Shown piece by piece: positions 52,746 to 62,367 of a stretch of DNA of 64,000 nucleotides. The first letter of the stretch is position 1; the number at the start of each line of letters is the position of its first letter. Under the pieces are notes generated by a model, which saw only the letters and a list, made by a program, of their open reading frames with translations, was not told where the DNA came from and searched no databases. The stretch comes from Chryseobacterium sp. BLS98 (lineage in GTDB: Bacteria > Bacteroidota > Bacteroidia > Flavobacteriales > Weeksellaceae), in assembly GCF_001045445.1 (NCBI RefSeq), contig NZ_LFNF01000001.1, positions 558,001 to 622,000 of the forward strand. Reading direction: 5' to 3'. The position numbers and the translations under genes were made by a program.

Positions 52746-53342
52746 TTATTTGTTGAATAATTCCTCTACTTTATCCCAGTTTACTACGCTGAAGAAAGCA
52801 GCAACATAATCTGGTCTTCTGTTTTGGTAATTTAAATAATAAGCATGTTCCCAAACATCCAGTCCTAAAACAGGTGTTCCTTTAACATCTGCAACAGGCA
52901 TTAACGGGTTGTCCTGGTTTGGAGTAGAAGAAACAGATACGGAACCGTCTGAATTTTTAACTAACCACGCCCATCCTGAACCGAATCTTGTTTTAGCAGC
53001 TTCAGAAAAATCAGTTTTAAATTTTTCAAAACCTCCATAAGCTTCAATAGCCGCTTTTACATTTCCTACAGGCTCTTTGCTTCCGCCTGGAGTTAAAATT
53101 TCCCAGAATAAAGAGTGATTAAAGTGTCCTCCTCCATTATTTCTTACAGCTGGCTTATCAGTCCCTGTCTGACAGATTTCTTCGATCGTTTTACCGGCCA
53201 ATTCAGTTCCTTCGATTGCTTTATTTAAATTGTCAATATAAGCCTGGTGATGTTTTGTATAATGGATTTCCATAGTTTTAGCATCAATAGTCGGCTCTAA
53301 TGCATCGTATGCATATCCTAATTTAGGTAATTCAAATGACAT
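52746..53342 (-). CDS. sodA: Superoxide dismutase, Fe/Mn family
   Basis: Converts superoxide to hydrogen peroxide and oxygen. 198 residues from ATG 53342. The metal ligands are His27, His76, Asp162 and His166 (in DVWEHAYY), with [11 protein letters not shown] and NQDNP (Gln143). A Gln at the later position and Gly in GGGHFNH suggest the Mn or cambialistic type. There is no signal peptide. The start upstream at 53369 is inside the -7 promoter element and was rejected. It is monocistronic. Confidence 0.95.
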   Translation of the reverse strand: MSFELPKLGYAYDALEPTIDAKTMEIHYTKHHQAYIDNLNKAIEGTELAGKTIEEICQTGTDKPAVRNNGGGHFNHSLFWEILTPGGSKEPVGNVKAAIEAYGGFEKFKTDFSEAAKTRFGSGWAWLVKNSDGSVSVSSTPNQDNPLMPVADVKGTPVLGLDVWEHAYYLNYQNRRPDYVAAFFSVVNWDKVEELFNK

Positions 53343-53366
53343 AATTTTTATTTTTAATGTTATAGT

Positions 53367-53398
53367 CAAATTTAGCCATTATTTAAGCTATTATCAAA
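53367..53398 (-). promoter_or_regulatory. Promoter of the superoxide dismutase gene
   Basis: On the minus strand, TTTG (plus 53395-53398), a 20-base spacer, then TAAATTTG (plus 53367-53374). It fixes translation at ATG 53342. Confidence 0.6.
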
Positions 53399-53564
53399 AA
53401 CTGGGTATTACTTTAATAAATCTTTAACATTGATATATTGATTTAGAATGAATTAAATTTTTAAAGTAAATAATATAAAACAAATTATTGCAATAGATCT
53501 ATCTTTTTTAACGCTGCACTTTATTTCTGTATACTCTAAGCACTCACTTTCAGATCTTATCATT

Positions 53565-53600
53565 AAAAAAGCACGAGGATCATTGATCTCCGTGCTTTTT
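53565..53600 (-). terminator. Terminator of rho
   Basis: Stem AAAAGCACG...GATC with GATC...CGTGCTTTT, imperfect in the middle, with T-rich flanks on both strands. It sits 30 bases past the rho stop. Confidence 0.75.
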
Positions 53601-53628
53601 CTAACAAACAATTAAATTAATCTATTTA

Positions 53629-55455
53629 TTATTTATTCATCGACATCAGGAATTCTTCATTATTTAAAGTTCCCCTGATGTTTTTATTTACAAATTCCAT
53701 TGCTTCCACAGGATTCATTTCGGAAAGATATTTTCTTAAGATCCACATTCTCTGTGAAGTAACTTCATCTAAAAGAAGATCATCTCTACGCGTGCTTGAA
53801 GATACAAGATCGATGGCAGGATAAATTCTTCTGTTGGCAATTTTTCTATCCAGTTGAAGTTCCATGTTACCGGTACCCTTAAATTCTTCAAAGATCACTT
53901 CATCCATCTTGGAGCCGGTATCAATTAATGCTGTAGCAATAATAGTTAATGAACCACCTCCTTCGATTTTTCTGGCTGCCCCGAAGAATCTTTTCGGCTT
54001 ATGAAGCGCATTGGCGTCCACACCACCTGATAAAACCTTACCGGATGCAGGAGTAACCGTGTTATACGCTCTGGCCAACCTCGTAATGGAGTCCAGCAAA
54101 ATCACTACATCGTGTCCGCATTCAACCATTCTCTGTGCTTTTGCTAAAACAAGGTTGGCAACTTTTACGTGCTTATCAGCCGCTTCATCAAATGTAGAGG
54201 CAATGACCTCAGCATTTACGCTTCTTTCCATATCGGTAACTTCTTCAGGACGTTCGTCGATCAGAAGGACCATCATATAAACTTCCGGGTGATTGGCTGC
54301 AATAGAGTTGGCAATATCTTTAAGCAGCATCGTTTTACCTGTTTTAGGCTGGGCAACGATCATTGCTCTCTGCCCTTTTCCTATTGGCGCGAAAAGATCC
54401 ACAATTCTTGTCGATAGTGTAGATTCATTTCCAGCAAGGTTGAATTTCTCTTCAGGGAAAAGAGGCGTTAAATATTCAAATGCAACACGGTCTTTGATGA
54501 AAGCAAGATCGCGTCCGTTTACTTCTGTAGGTTTTAATAATGAAAAATATTTTTCACCTTCTTTCGGAAGTCTTACGATTCCTTTAACCGTATCTCCGGT
54601 TTTCAGTCCAAAATTTCGGATCTGTGCCGTAGAAACATATACATCGTCTGGAGATGAAATATAACTGAAATCTGATGAACGAAGAAATCCGTAATTATCC
54701 GGTAGAATCTCTAAAACCCCTTCAATACTTACCATTCCATCAAAATTGAACTCTTTTCTGTGTTCATTATGATGTTCCTCAGCCTTTTCAGCATGCTGTT
54801 TGTGCTGATTCTGGTTCGGATTCTGGTTTTGGTGCTGATTTTGGTTTGGATTTTTATGCTGGTTTCCGCTGTTTTGCGGATTATTGTTCCCTTTTTGTTG
54901 GGATCTCGCCTGAGATGGAGGAGTATTAGGCCTTTCTTCTGATGGAGCAGATTCCTGAGGTTCTGCATTTTTTGGAGCTTCTGCTCTTTCCTGAGGATTT
55001 TCGGTATTGCCTGTGTTGGCAGTTACCCTCTTTCTTTTTTTCTTAGCCTGTGACAAATTGTTTTCTTCAGGAGCAGCAGCTGTCTCAGGTTTAGGCTGTT
55101 CTGCTTTTATGTCTTCAGCTGCCGGTGCTTTTTCTTCTGCTTTTTCTACAGTTTTCGGAGTTTCTTCCACTGGAGCTTTTACTTCTGCTTTAGGTTTGGC
55201 GGGCTGTCTTTTAGGCGCTGCTTTTTTTACAGGGGCCTTGGCAGGTTTTTCTGCCGGTTGTTCTTCAGTATTCATACTGGTTTCTGTGGCGTTGAAATAA
55301 TCTTTTGCAACTTTAGGGTTAGAAGCCTGAAAGTCAAGAACGGCAAAGATTTTATCATTATCATTGCTGTTTCTAGCAACTTTAACGCCTAAATCTTTTA
55401 AGATTTTAGTCAGTTCCGTTACGGATTTTGACCTTAACGTTTCTATGTTAAACAT
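53629..55455 (-). CDS. rho: Transcription termination factor Rho with long disordered insertion
   Basis: 608 residues against about 420 in E. coli. A Rho-N-like start (1-50) is followed by a Lys/Ala/Pro/Glu-rich stretch (60-135), KKKRKR at 138-143, and a polar tract (186-222) made almost only of Asn, Gln, His and Lys. The RNA-binding domain (about 240-310) follows. The motor has Walker A PKTGKT (370-375) and Walker B VVILLD (450-455), plus the conserved arginines, and looks fully functional. The insertion is known in Rho from this phylum and high-GC Gram-positives; its role in RNA binding or condensation is debated. Confidence 0.96.
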   Translation of the reverse strand: MFNIETLRSKSVTELTKILKDLGVKVARNSNDNDKIFAVLDFQASNPKVAKDYFNATETSMNTEEQPAEKPAKAPVKKAAPKRQPAKPKAEVKAPVEETPKTVEKAEEKAPAAEDIKAEQPKPETAAAPEENNLSQAKKKRKRVTANTGNTENPQERAEAPKNAEPQESAPSEERPNTPPSQARSQQKGNNNPQNSGNQHKNPNQNQHQNQNPNQNQHKQHAEKAEEHHNEHRKEFNFDGMVSIEGVLEILPDNYGFLRSSDFSYISSPDDVYVSTAQIRNFGLKTGDTVKGIVRLPKEGEKYFSLLKPTEVNGRDLAFIKDRVAFEYLTPLFPEEKFNLAGNESTLSTRIVDLFAPIGKGQRAMIVAQPKTGKTMLLKDIANSIAANHPEVYMMVLLIDERPEEVTDMERSVNAEVIASTFDEAADKHVKVANLVLAKAQRMVECGHDVVILLDSITRLARAYNTVTPASGKVLSGGVDANALHKPKRFFGAARKIEGGGSLTIIATALIDTGSKMDEVIFEEFKGTGNMELQLDRKIANRRIYPAIDLVSSSTRRDDLLLDEVTSQRMWILRKYLSEMNPVEAMEFVNKNIRGTLNNEEFLMSMNK

Positions 55456-55535
55456 ACTTAATGTAAAAATGTAATTAATTGTGAGTAAGAAAAGTAAGTC
55501 CGGTGACTTTTGTTTTCAAGTACATATGTATAATG

Positions 55536-55566
55536 CAAATCTACACTAATTTTTGAATTGTGCAAA
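55536..55566 (-). promoter_or_regulatory. Promoter of rho
   Basis: On the minus strand, TTTG (plus 55563-55566), a 19-base spacer, then TAGATTTG (plus 55536-55543). It implies a leader of about 75 bases. It interlocks with the plus-strand promoter at 55552-55582. Confidence 0.6.
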
Positions 55567-55582
55567 ATTTATGTTATTTTTG
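55552..55582 (+). promoter_or_regulatory. Promoter of the DUF4293-type gene
   Basis: TTTG at 55552-55555, a 19-base spacer, then TATTTTTG at 55575-55582. It overlaps the divergent rho promoter, so RNA polymerase cannot occupy both at once. Confidence 0.6.
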
Positions 55583-55600
55583 CCCAGTATTTAATAATCA

Positions 55601-55990
55601 ATGTTACAAAGAATACAGACTATATGGACTCTTTTGGCAGTTTTGGCTGCTGTTTTCCTTTTCATTACGGGACAGGATGTTGACGTTTTTGGCAATATTC
55701 CGGTGATTAATATCAGCTGTATTGTGCTTGTTTTGGCAGGAGCATTGAGTATTTTCAGTTTTAAAAACAGAAAAAGACAAATTTTGCTGAATACCATCAG
55801 CATCATTATAAACGTTTTGTTGATTGGCGTATTGGCGTACTGGTTACTAAACTTATCCGGAGGAATCCAGATTCCTGAGAAGGGTATTGAGCCGGTTTTC
55901 CCATTGATCGCGGTAATAAGCCTGCTTATTGCAAACATTTATATCCGCAGAGATGAGAGGCTCGTAAAATCTGTAGACCGACTTCGATAG
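55601..55990 (+). CDS. DUF4293-type membrane protein
   Basis: 129 residues with four hydrophobic segments. It begins MLQRIQTIWTLLAVLAAVFL and has IPEKGIEPVFPL before the last helix, then a basic tail RRDERLVKSVDRLR. This small Bacteroidota family is commonly encoded next to rho. The function is unknown. It is divergent from rho with interlocked promoters. Confidence 0.87.
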   Translation: MLQRIQTIWTLLAVLAAVFLFITGQDVDVFGNIPVINISCIVLVLAGALSIFSFKNRKRQILLNTISIIINVLLIGVLAYWLLNLSGGIQIPEKGIEPVFPLIAVISLLIANIYIRRDERLVKSVDRLR

Positions 55991-56014
55991 CCTTACAACG
56001 ATTTTTTGAGTGAG

Positions 56015-56041
56015 AACAGTTCCGAAAGGAGCTGTTTTTTT
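56015..56041 (+). terminator. Terminator of the DUF4293-type gene
   Basis: AACAGTTCC pairs with GGAGCTGTT around GAAA, then a T run. Confidence 0.85.
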
Positions 56042-56048
56042 GTTATAT

Positions 56049-56241
56049 CTGATTTTTTTTAACGCAAAGTTGCATATTCGAACCGTATTATTTTTAAGTG
56101 AAGCAAAGATGCCGGCTTCGCCGTTGATGAAGGCATGGGCTAAAACGCACGCTTCATCAAATCAATCGTAGATTGATTCCTTCTTTGCTCCCTTGAATAT
56201 AAAGTATAGAGATGAATCCTTTGCGTTTAAAAAAATTTCAG
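56049..56241. mobile_element. MITE-like element with terminal inverted repeats and internal hairpins
   Basis: About 193 bases. The left end, TTTTTTTTAACGCAAAG (56053-56069), matches the right end CTTTGCGTTTAAAAAAA (56219-56235) as an inverted repeat; the match extends to CTGA at the left and TCAG at the right with a small offset. Inside are further inverted pairs: GAAGCAAAGA/TCTTTGCTCC, TGATGAAG/CTTCATCA and AATCAATC/GATTGATT. There is no reading frame of note. It looks like a non-autonomous transposable or REP-type repeat; copy number cannot be judged from one window. Confidence 0.65.
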
Positions 56242-56384
56242 GTAATTTTAATTTTTCTTATGCCTTACCTTCTTTAACGGTTCCAATATATGACCCTGAT
56301 TAAATTTTACTTTAAAGATTAATTTTATATCATTTCATGCAACATTTCCGTTAAAAGTACGACTGATTTATAAATTATATTAAA

Positions 56385-57305
56385 ATGAAAAAACTAACCT
56401 ATCTGGCCCTGTCATTCTGCTCAGTACTTACATTGGCACAGGAAGTTTCAAAAGAAAGAGTAACCACCATACTTTCAACATTGGCTTCAGACGAAATGAA
56501 AGGCCGCGAAATCGGGACTCCTGAAAATGATAAGGCTGCAGAATATATTGCCAAGCTTTTTAAAGAGAACAATCTTGAGTACTGTACCGGCAATTCTTAC
56601 CTGATCCCTTTTGAATATGAAGGAAAGAAAGCTTATAATGTATGTGGTATCAAAAAAGGAAAAACAGATCAATATTTAGGATTCTCGGGACACTTTGATC
56701 ATATCGGGACGAGTGACAAAACCGGGGATAATATTTACAACGGTGCGGATGATGATGCCAGCGGAATCACCACTTTAGCAGGAATTGCAGATTATTTCAA
56801 AAATAAAAAGCCTGAATTCTCAATGGTGTTCATGGCCTTTAACGGGGAAGAAAAAGGAATGCTGGGTTCCAGAGCTATTTCTACGGATCCCGATTTGGAT
56901 AAGATATATAATAATATGACTGCCCTTTTCAATTTTGAAATGGTCGCTACAGAATCCCAGTTCGGGAAAAATGCTCTTTTTATGACGGGTGATGAATTTT
57001 CTGATTTCGATGAACTTTTCAATCAATATGCTGCAAATGGATTAAAGATCAACCCCGATCCATATGCTGCCCAAAAATTATTTTACAGATCGGATAATGT
57101 AAGCTTTGTAAAGAAAAAGATCATCGCCCACTCGTTCTCTACGGTTGATATGACAAAGGCTTCTCATTACCATAATGAAAGTGATGATGTGAAGGTGGTA
57201 GATTTTGATAATTTAACTACTATTATCAACAATGTGGGAAAAACTTTAGAAAAACTGACACCCAAAAATTTTGCTCCGAAGTATAACGACAAAGTGAAAT
57301 TTTAA
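56385..57305 (+). CDS. Secreted M28-family zinc peptidase
   Basis: 306 residues with signal peptide MKKLTYLALSFCSVLTLAQ. The M28 catalytic core has His103 in GFSGHFDHIG, the bridging Asp in NGADDDASG (about 122-124), Glu155/Glu156 in AFNGEEKGMLGS and a late His in SHYHNESDD. It cleaves N-terminal residues from peptides, probably in the periplasm. There is no sorting domain. It follows the inverted-repeat element with no obvious promoter match. Confidence 0.9.
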   Translation: MKKLTYLALSFCSVLTLAQEVSKERVTTILSTLASDEMKGREIGTPENDKAAEYIAKLFKENNLEYCTGNSYLIPFEYEGKKAYNVCGIKKGKTDQYLGFSGHFDHIGTSDKTGDNIYNGADDDASGITTLAGIADYFKNKKPEFSMVFMAFNGEEKGMLGSRAISTDPDLDKIYNNMTALFNFEMVATESQFGKNALFMTGDEFSDFDELFNQYAANGLKINPDPYAAQKLFYRSDNVSFVKKKIIAHSFSTVDMTKASHYHNESDDVKVVDFDNLTTIINNVGKTLEKLTPKNFAPKYNDKVKF

Positions 57306-57325
57306 ATAAAAGATAACAAACACAA

Positions 57326-57347
57326 GACCGCCGGAATGGCGGTTTTG
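57326..57347 (+). terminator. Short terminator after the M28 peptidase gene
   Basis: A 6-bp stem ACCGCC with GGCGGT followed by TTTG; the T tract is short. Confidence 0.6.
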
Positions 57348-57496
57348 TCGTATTCCGGATTGTATGCATTCTAAAAAATTAAACAAACGTTTGTAACAAA
57401 AAACTACTTACTGAAACATATTAATTAAAGTAAAAGAGGATTAAGAACGTCTTTTCCTTTAATTTTACGTAATTTTGCTATCCAATTTTTCATTGA

Positions 57497-59329
57497 ATGA
57501 AACCATTACAAAGAATACTTTATTTCGCGAAACCGCATCAAAAATACCTTTTCGGAAGTATGTTTTTCAATATCCTGTACTCTTTACTGAACATCCTGTC
57601 GGTGGGAACCATGCTTCCTATTTTAGGATTGATGTTTGGTACGATTGAAAAACAGTCAAAAGAACCGGTATGGAGCGGAGCCTTTGGCGATTATTTCAAT
57701 TATATTAAAGATAAAGCCTATTATTTTGTACAGACCCAGATTGATCAGCATGGCGCCGTTTATGTACTTGCTGTGCTTTGCGCGATTACCGGAGTTTCAT
57801 TCTTATTAAGAAATATTTTCAGGTATATCGGAGCTTTCCTGTTGGTAAATTACCGTGTAGGAATTACCCGTGACCTTCGTACTGCGATGTACAATAAATT
57901 CCTGCAGCTTCCTGTTTCATTCTTTACGGAGCAGAGAAAGGGAGATATGATGTCCAGGATTTCCAATGATATCGGAGGTGTAGAAGGTGGAATTATGGGC
58001 GTACTGGTAGATATCATCAATGCTCCGTTCATGATTATCTCATCATTGATTGCCTTATTTTTACTATCTCCTCAGCTCACGTTGTTTTCACTGGTTGTTT
58101 TCCCGGTTATGGGACTGCTGATCTCATGGACCGGAAAAAGCTTAAAAAAGCAGGCCCATTATGCGCAGGCTGAACTGGGAAACCTTTTTTCACTGGTAGA
58201 CGAAACTTTAAAATCTTCTAAAGTAATCAAAATCTTCAATGCAGATAAGATTCTTAAGAACAGATTCAACGAAACAACAACCAACTGGCAGAATTTCGCC
58301 ATAGATATGAGCCGAAGAAGGGAACTTGCCTCTCCTATGAGCGAATTCCTTGGTTCTATTACCATACTTATCATTACCTGGTATGCAGGAACTCAGATTT
58401 TAGAGGAGCAGACTATGAAGCCACAGGCTTTCCTTGTTTTCATCGGAATGTTTTTCCAGATCCTGGATCCGGCGAAAAAGCTTTCCAGTGCAATCTCCTC
58501 TATTCAGGGAGGGATGGCCAGTCTGGAAAGAGTAGCCGAAGTTCTTGACTATGATTTGAAAGTGGAAGAAATTGCGGAACCGGTTTCCATTTCTACATTG
58601 ACTAACCAGATTGAATTCAAAAACATTGGATTCTTTTATGACAAGGACAATGTGATTCTTAAAAATTTCTCACTGATTATTCCGAAAGGAAAAACCATAG
58701 CCCTTGTAGGACAGAGCGGAAGCGGAAAAACAACAATAGCCAATCTTCTTGCAAGATTCTATGATGTCAATGAGGGCGAAATTTTAATTGACGGGACCGA
58801 TATCAAGCATTTAAAATTAAAAGAATATCGCCAGCTTTTAGGAATGGTAACCCAGGAATCTGTATTGTTCAACGATTCGGTTTACAACAACATCCTGATG
58901 GGTAAACCTGATGCTACGAGAGAGGAAGTAATTGAGGCTGCAAAAATTGCCAATGCTGATACTTTTATTTCTAATCTTCCTGAAGGCTATAATTCCAACA
59001 TCGGCGATGATGGGAATAAACTTTCCGGGGGTCAGAAACAAAGGGTTTCTATTGCCAGAGCAGTATTGAAAAACCCGCCTGTAATGATCCTGGACGAAGC
59101 AACTTCTGCCCTGGATACGGAATCTGAAAGATTTGTACAGGATGCTTTGGACAAGATGATGGAAAACAGAACTTCTCTTGTTATTGCCCACAGGCTTTCA
59201 ACTATTCAGAAGGCAGACTGGATCGTAGTAATGGAGAAAGGAATTGTTGTAGAGCAGGGAACCCACCATGACCTTATTGCTAAAAAAGGAATGTACCACA
59301 AGCTTGTGGAGCTTCAGAACTTTGACTAA
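57497..59329 (+). CDS. ABC exporter, fused membrane and ATPase domains (MsbA-like)
   Basis: 610 residues. Six membrane helices in the first ~320 residues (RGDMMSRISNDIGGVEG-like coupling region near 155) are followed by the nucleotide-binding domain. Motifs are Walker A VGQSGSGKTT (about 407), the Q-loop in MVTQESVLFND, signature LSGGQKQR, Walker B VMILDEATSALD and switch His in VIAHRLSTI. It acts as a homodimer exporting lipids or hydrophobic compounds; lipid A flipping (MsbA) is plausible but unproven. A TAATTTTG -7 element is at 57470-57477. Confidence 0.93.
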   Translation: MKPLQRILYFAKPHQKYLFGSMFFNILYSLLNILSVGTMLPILGLMFGTIEKQSKEPVWSGAFGDYFNYIKDKAYYFVQTQIDQHGAVYVLAVLCAITGVSFLLRNIFRYIGAFLLVNYRVGITRDLRTAMYNKFLQLPVSFFTEQRKGDMMSRISNDIGGVEGGIMGVLVDIINAPFMIISSLIALFLLSPQLTLFSLVVFPVMGLLISWTGKSLKKQAHYAQAELGNLFSLVDETLKSSKVIKIFNADKILKNRFNETTTNWQNFAIDMSRRRELASPMSEFLGSITILIITWYAGTQILEEQTMKPQAFLVFIGMFFQILDPAKKLSSAISSIQGGMASLERVAEVLDYDLKVEEIAEPVSISTLTNQIEFKNIGFFYDKDNVILKNFSLIIPKGKTIALVGQSGSGKTTIANLLARFYDVNEGEILIDGTDIKHLKLKEYRQLLGMVTQESVLFNDSVYNNILMGKPDATREEVIEAAKIANADTFISNLPEGYNSNIGDDGNKLSGGQKQRVSIARAVLKNPPVMILDEATSALDTESERFVQDALDKMMENRTSLVIAHRLSTIQKADWIVVMEKGIVVEQGTHHDLIAKKGMYHKLVELQNFD

Positions 59330-59359
59330 TCAAGCGTTTATTGAATTAAATTCAGTAAA

Positions 59360-59704
59360 ATGAATCCTATACAAGAGTACTTCTACAGAATCGATGAGCC
59401 TGAAAGAAGTACTCTTTTGTTTTTAAGAAAAATGATCCTGGAATCTGATCCTGATCATATTACGGAAACATTCAGCTTTGGGCTGCCTTTTTTCAAGTAT
59501 AAAAAGAAAATGCTGTGTTATCTCTATTACAGCAAAAAATACAGGCAGCATTACATAAGCTTTTATCATGGAGACAGGCTCAATTATCCTGAACTTCTTC
59601 AGGAGGGCAGAAAGAAGTTTAAAATCCTTTTAATTGATATGGAAAAGGATTTACCCGTTTCTTTCATTATGAATGTGATTGATGATGTAAAACAGTATAT
59701 TTAA
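59360..59704 (+). CDS. DUF1801 / YdhG-like protein
   Basis: 114 residues with the family pattern: ETFSFGLPFFKYKKKMLCYL, then YISFYHGDRL. The fold is a small alpha/beta domain of unknown function. It starts 31 bases after the ABC exporter and is probably co-transcribed. Its stop codon shares the bases TTAA with the stop of the convergent gene at 59701. Confidence 0.85.
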   Translation: MNPIQEYFYRIDEPERSTLLFLRKMILESDPDHITETFSFGLPFFKYKKKMLCYLYYSKKYRQHYISFYHGDRLNYPELLQEGRKKFKILLIDMEKDLPVSFIMNVIDDVKQYI

Positions 59705-60471
59705 TTGTCTTCACCAAACCTTTTTTCCTGAATACGGTCATATGTTTTTACATAATCCGGATTTTCCGTTTTCATTACTTTATCCCAAAACCTGAAATAT
59801 AGCCCGTAATTTCCTTTAAATTTATGATGATGCATATTATGATAAACGGATGTATTGATTATATTGAAAAGAAAAGAGGTCCTCAGCCACCTCGGAGCAA
59901 TTTCATATCCTAAATGCCCATAAATATTGATGACCAGAGCGCTTACGATAAATATATAAATACTGATGGAATGCAGTGGAATTATAAAAAGTAAGATAGG
60001 AACTATCATCCCTTCTGCAACAGCTTCGGCAATATGAAACGAATAGGCAGCAAACGGACTGGGATTGGTAGATTGGTGATGAACAAGATGTACATACTTA
60101 AAGATCTTTTTGTGATGTAAAAAACTATGCATCCAGTAAAAATAGGTATCATGGATAAACAATCCCACAAAAATGCTTGCAACCAGCCAATATACAGAGT
60201 ATTCATGAATATTTCTGTAGACTCTGGTATATTGGTTCAGAGAGGTATGGGTTACCAATAAAATTAAAACCGTCATCATCAGGGATGAAATCACGGAATG
60301 AAAAATCTCTCTGATAACATCCTCTTTCCTGATTTCCTTTTGCTGGATTTTAGCATTATAAAGTGCCTTTCTAAATATAATATAACATATCCAGTAATAT
60401 AATCCTGCGAGGAAAAAGTAATACAGAAGCCCTGTAGAGGTCAGGTCAAAAAAATCTTCTATATATTTCAT
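59701..60471 (-). CDS. Sterol desaturase / fatty-acid hydroxylase-family membrane protein
   Basis: 256 residues from ATG 60471, with about five hydrophobic segments. The di-iron histidine clusters are present: HDTYFYWMHSFLHH, HLVHHQSTNP and YHNMHHHK. These enzymes hydroxylate or desaturate lipids at the membrane; the lipid substrate here is unknown. The start upstream at 60501 would lie in a terminator stem and was rejected. The stop overlaps that of the convergent DUF1801 gene. Confidence 0.9.
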   Translation of the reverse strand: MKYIEDFFDLTSTGLLYYFFLAGLYYWICYIIFRKALYNAKIQQKEIRKEDVIREIFHSVISSLMMTVLILLVTHTSLNQYTRVYRNIHEYSVYWLVASIFVGLFIHDTYFYWMHSFLHHKKIFKYVHLVHHQSTNPSPFAAYSFHIAEAVAEGMIVPILLFIIPLHSISIYIFIVSALVINIYGHLGYEIAPRWLRTSFLFNIINTSVYHNMHHHKFKGNYGLYFRFWDKVMKTENPDYVKTYDRIQEKRFGEDN

Positions 60472-60492
60472 AATCTTTATATTAAAATCGAT

Positions 60493-60524
60493 AAACACCA
60501 ATGTCGAAATAACATTGGTGTTTT
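60493..60524. terminator. Hairpin terminator between two minus-strand genes
   Basis: A perfect 12-bp stem AAACACCAATGT with ACATTGGTGTTT and a 7-base loop. The T tract is short on both strands. Confidence 0.55.
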
Positions 60525-60573
60525 ACCTATCATTTATATTTTTTAAACTATCAGAAATACAGCTACAGCTTTT

Positions 60574-62367
60574 TTACTGTGTATTAATTCCGTTAGTTTC
60601 CGCCTGTTTAATGGCCCAAGCCAGCATATTGGCAAACAATATTGAGTTTTGTACCTGCATACTTCCTGCTGAATAGCCGTTTCCTGCATATCCATACGCC
60701 GTTTTCTGTACCGGGAAGTATCCTCCTGAGCTTGGTGCGGCAAACGGCTCTATCGTATTACTGTTAAACTGGTTTCCGTTGGCGTTTTCATTACTTAAAA
60801 ATCCTCCGTCTCCAAACCAGATGAAGTTCAAAGATGCATGTCTTAATCCTGAAATACCGGTTCTTGAAGTTGTACTGTTAATGGGCTGGGCATAGCTATA
60901 TGGAATAAAACCACTTGTTAGCCCTGACATATTCACAGTTGTAGAAGCATCTTCGCCCCAGTTTTTCCCTCTCACATCTCCAAAAGGCCCGTTTAATATA
61001 GGGTCATTGGTATTGACCAGCGCATATACTGAACCGGCTCCGCCTCCATAAGATGAAGAAATCGTCGGGTCTGAGAAAATAGCTCTCATTACGTTTTGAG
61101 AAGAAGGAGTATCATCTTCAAATGCAATCACCACCCCTTTATTATTTAAATAATTGGCAAGATATCCGGCAGCTGTCGCGTCAGGAGTGTACGGATAACC
61201 TATAATTACAATATCCGGTTTAGCGTTTAATGATGTTAATAATGTAGCATTGCTAGGATTGGATCCTAATGAAGTATGACTATATCCTGCTGATTTTACA
61301 ACACTTGATGTTGTAGTTCCAAAATTGGTAGGAGAATCCATCAGGCTTCTGGACGGCCCGGTATAAGCACTATATCCGTAAGCTGTTTCAGCCCCGATAT
61401 GTAAAATCTTTTTTACAGGAATTGTCATTACTACAGTTACATTACATGTTGTTGCTCCATCTGCACTATTGGACGTAATGGTCATTACTTTATCTGCAGT
61501 AGAAGTCGGAGTTCCTGTGCCAGACAAAGTTACATTCTGGTTACCTGTAGCAGTAAAGGTCCCTGACCCACTGAATGAAATCCCGTCTACAGTATTGGTT
61601 GTGATTGAATAACTTCCTAAGGCAGAAACTACTACAGGCAGAGTAATTGTATTACTGGCCGTTAAAACCGATCCTTTTGTATATACTCCATTTACGGTAG
61701 CGCTGCCGCAGGATATTGAATAAGTTCCCGCAGAGCTTAAAACATTAACAGTAACAGCAGGTGTACATGTAACATTTACCCCGTTTGCAGAAAGCCCTAC
61801 TGTATTTACCTGTACGGCGGCGGGTGTCCCTTGTCCGGGCACCTGTACGGTCTGTATGCCAGTGTTTAGGAAAACACCGGTCCCGTAAAAATTATAGCCG
61901 TTGGTGGTTGTACCGGTAATTGTGTAATTTCCGATTTTAGTTACATTAACAGAAATGGTTAGATAATTAGAAGCTGTCAACTCTTTGCCCTGAATATAGG
62001 TTCCCATTGCTTTGGAGTTCGAGCAGTCTATGGTAAAAACAGATTTCCCGATCTGTCCGCAGACACTTTTCCATTCACTGTCTGCAAGGCTCCAGTAATT
62101 GTAACAGTCTTCAGTGGTATTGAAAATGGTAAGCCCATCATCTTTTGCAGGGTTTATAACAATTGTATTTCTCTGAGCTTCCGTAAGACGGGGAATAAGA
62201 ATTCCCTTGTTGTTATTGCCCGATACTACATCCAGCACACTGTTGGTATTGGGAGAAGTTGTATTAATCCCGACTGCTCCATTAGTACTTTGTGAGTAAA
62301 GCTCCCCAAAAATCAGAAATAAAGCCAGAAGCATGATTCTGATATGAATTGTAGATTTTGTCATCAT
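60574..62367 (-). CDS. Large secreted protein with VGINT start, two repeats and a GATase-like end
   Basis: 597 residues. After the signal peptide come VGINTTSPNTNSVLDVVSG and GILIPRLTEAQRN, typical of Chryseobacterium-type secreted proteins. Two ~75-residue beta repeats follow (each with Cys...NGVYTKG/MGTYIQG, LTASNxxxxxV and GTGTP). The C-terminal ~280 residues, from KKILHIGAETAYGYS, have PDIVIIGYPY and GVVIAFEDD and look like a flavodoxin or class I GATase fold. There is no sorting domain at the end. It lies downstream of a membrane LuxR-type regulator gene, which may control it. A TAACTTTG -7 element is at plus 62444-62451. Function unknown. Confidence 0.78.
   Translation of the reverse strand: MMTKSTIHIRIMLLALFLIFGELYSQSTNGAVGINTTSPNTNSVLDVVSGNNNKGILIPRLTEAQRNTIVINPAKDDGLTIFNTTEDCYNYWSLADSEWKSVCGQIGKSVFTIDCSNSKAMGTYIQGKELTASNYLTISVNVTKIGNYTITGTTTNGYNFYGTGVFLNTGIQTVQVPGQGTPAAVQVNTVGLSANGVNVTCTPAVTVNVLSSAGTYSISCGSATVNGVYTKGSVLTASNTITLPVVVSALGSYSITTNTVDGISFSGSGTFTATGNQNVTLSGTGTPTSTADKVMTITSNSADGATTCNVTVVMTIPVKKILHIGAETAYGYSAYTGPSRSLMDSPTNFGTTTSSVVKSAGYSHTSLGSNPSNATLLTSLNAKPDIVIIGYPYTPDATAAGYLANYLNNKGVVIAFEDDTPSSQNVMRAIFSDPTISSSYGGGAGSVYALVNTNDPILNGPFGDVRGKNWGEDASTTVNMSGLTSGFIPYSYAQPINSTTSRTGISGLRHASLNFIWFGDGGFLSNENANGNQFNSNTIEPFAAPSSGGYFPVQKTAYGYAGNGYSAGSMQVQNSILFANMLAWAIKQAETNGINTQ

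Noticed and set aside
54169..55300. Long plus-strand open frames across rho, some with hydrophobic composition.
   Set aside because: They are antisense shadows of a confident rho gene, created by its Lys/Ala/Pro and Asn/Gln-rich stretches.
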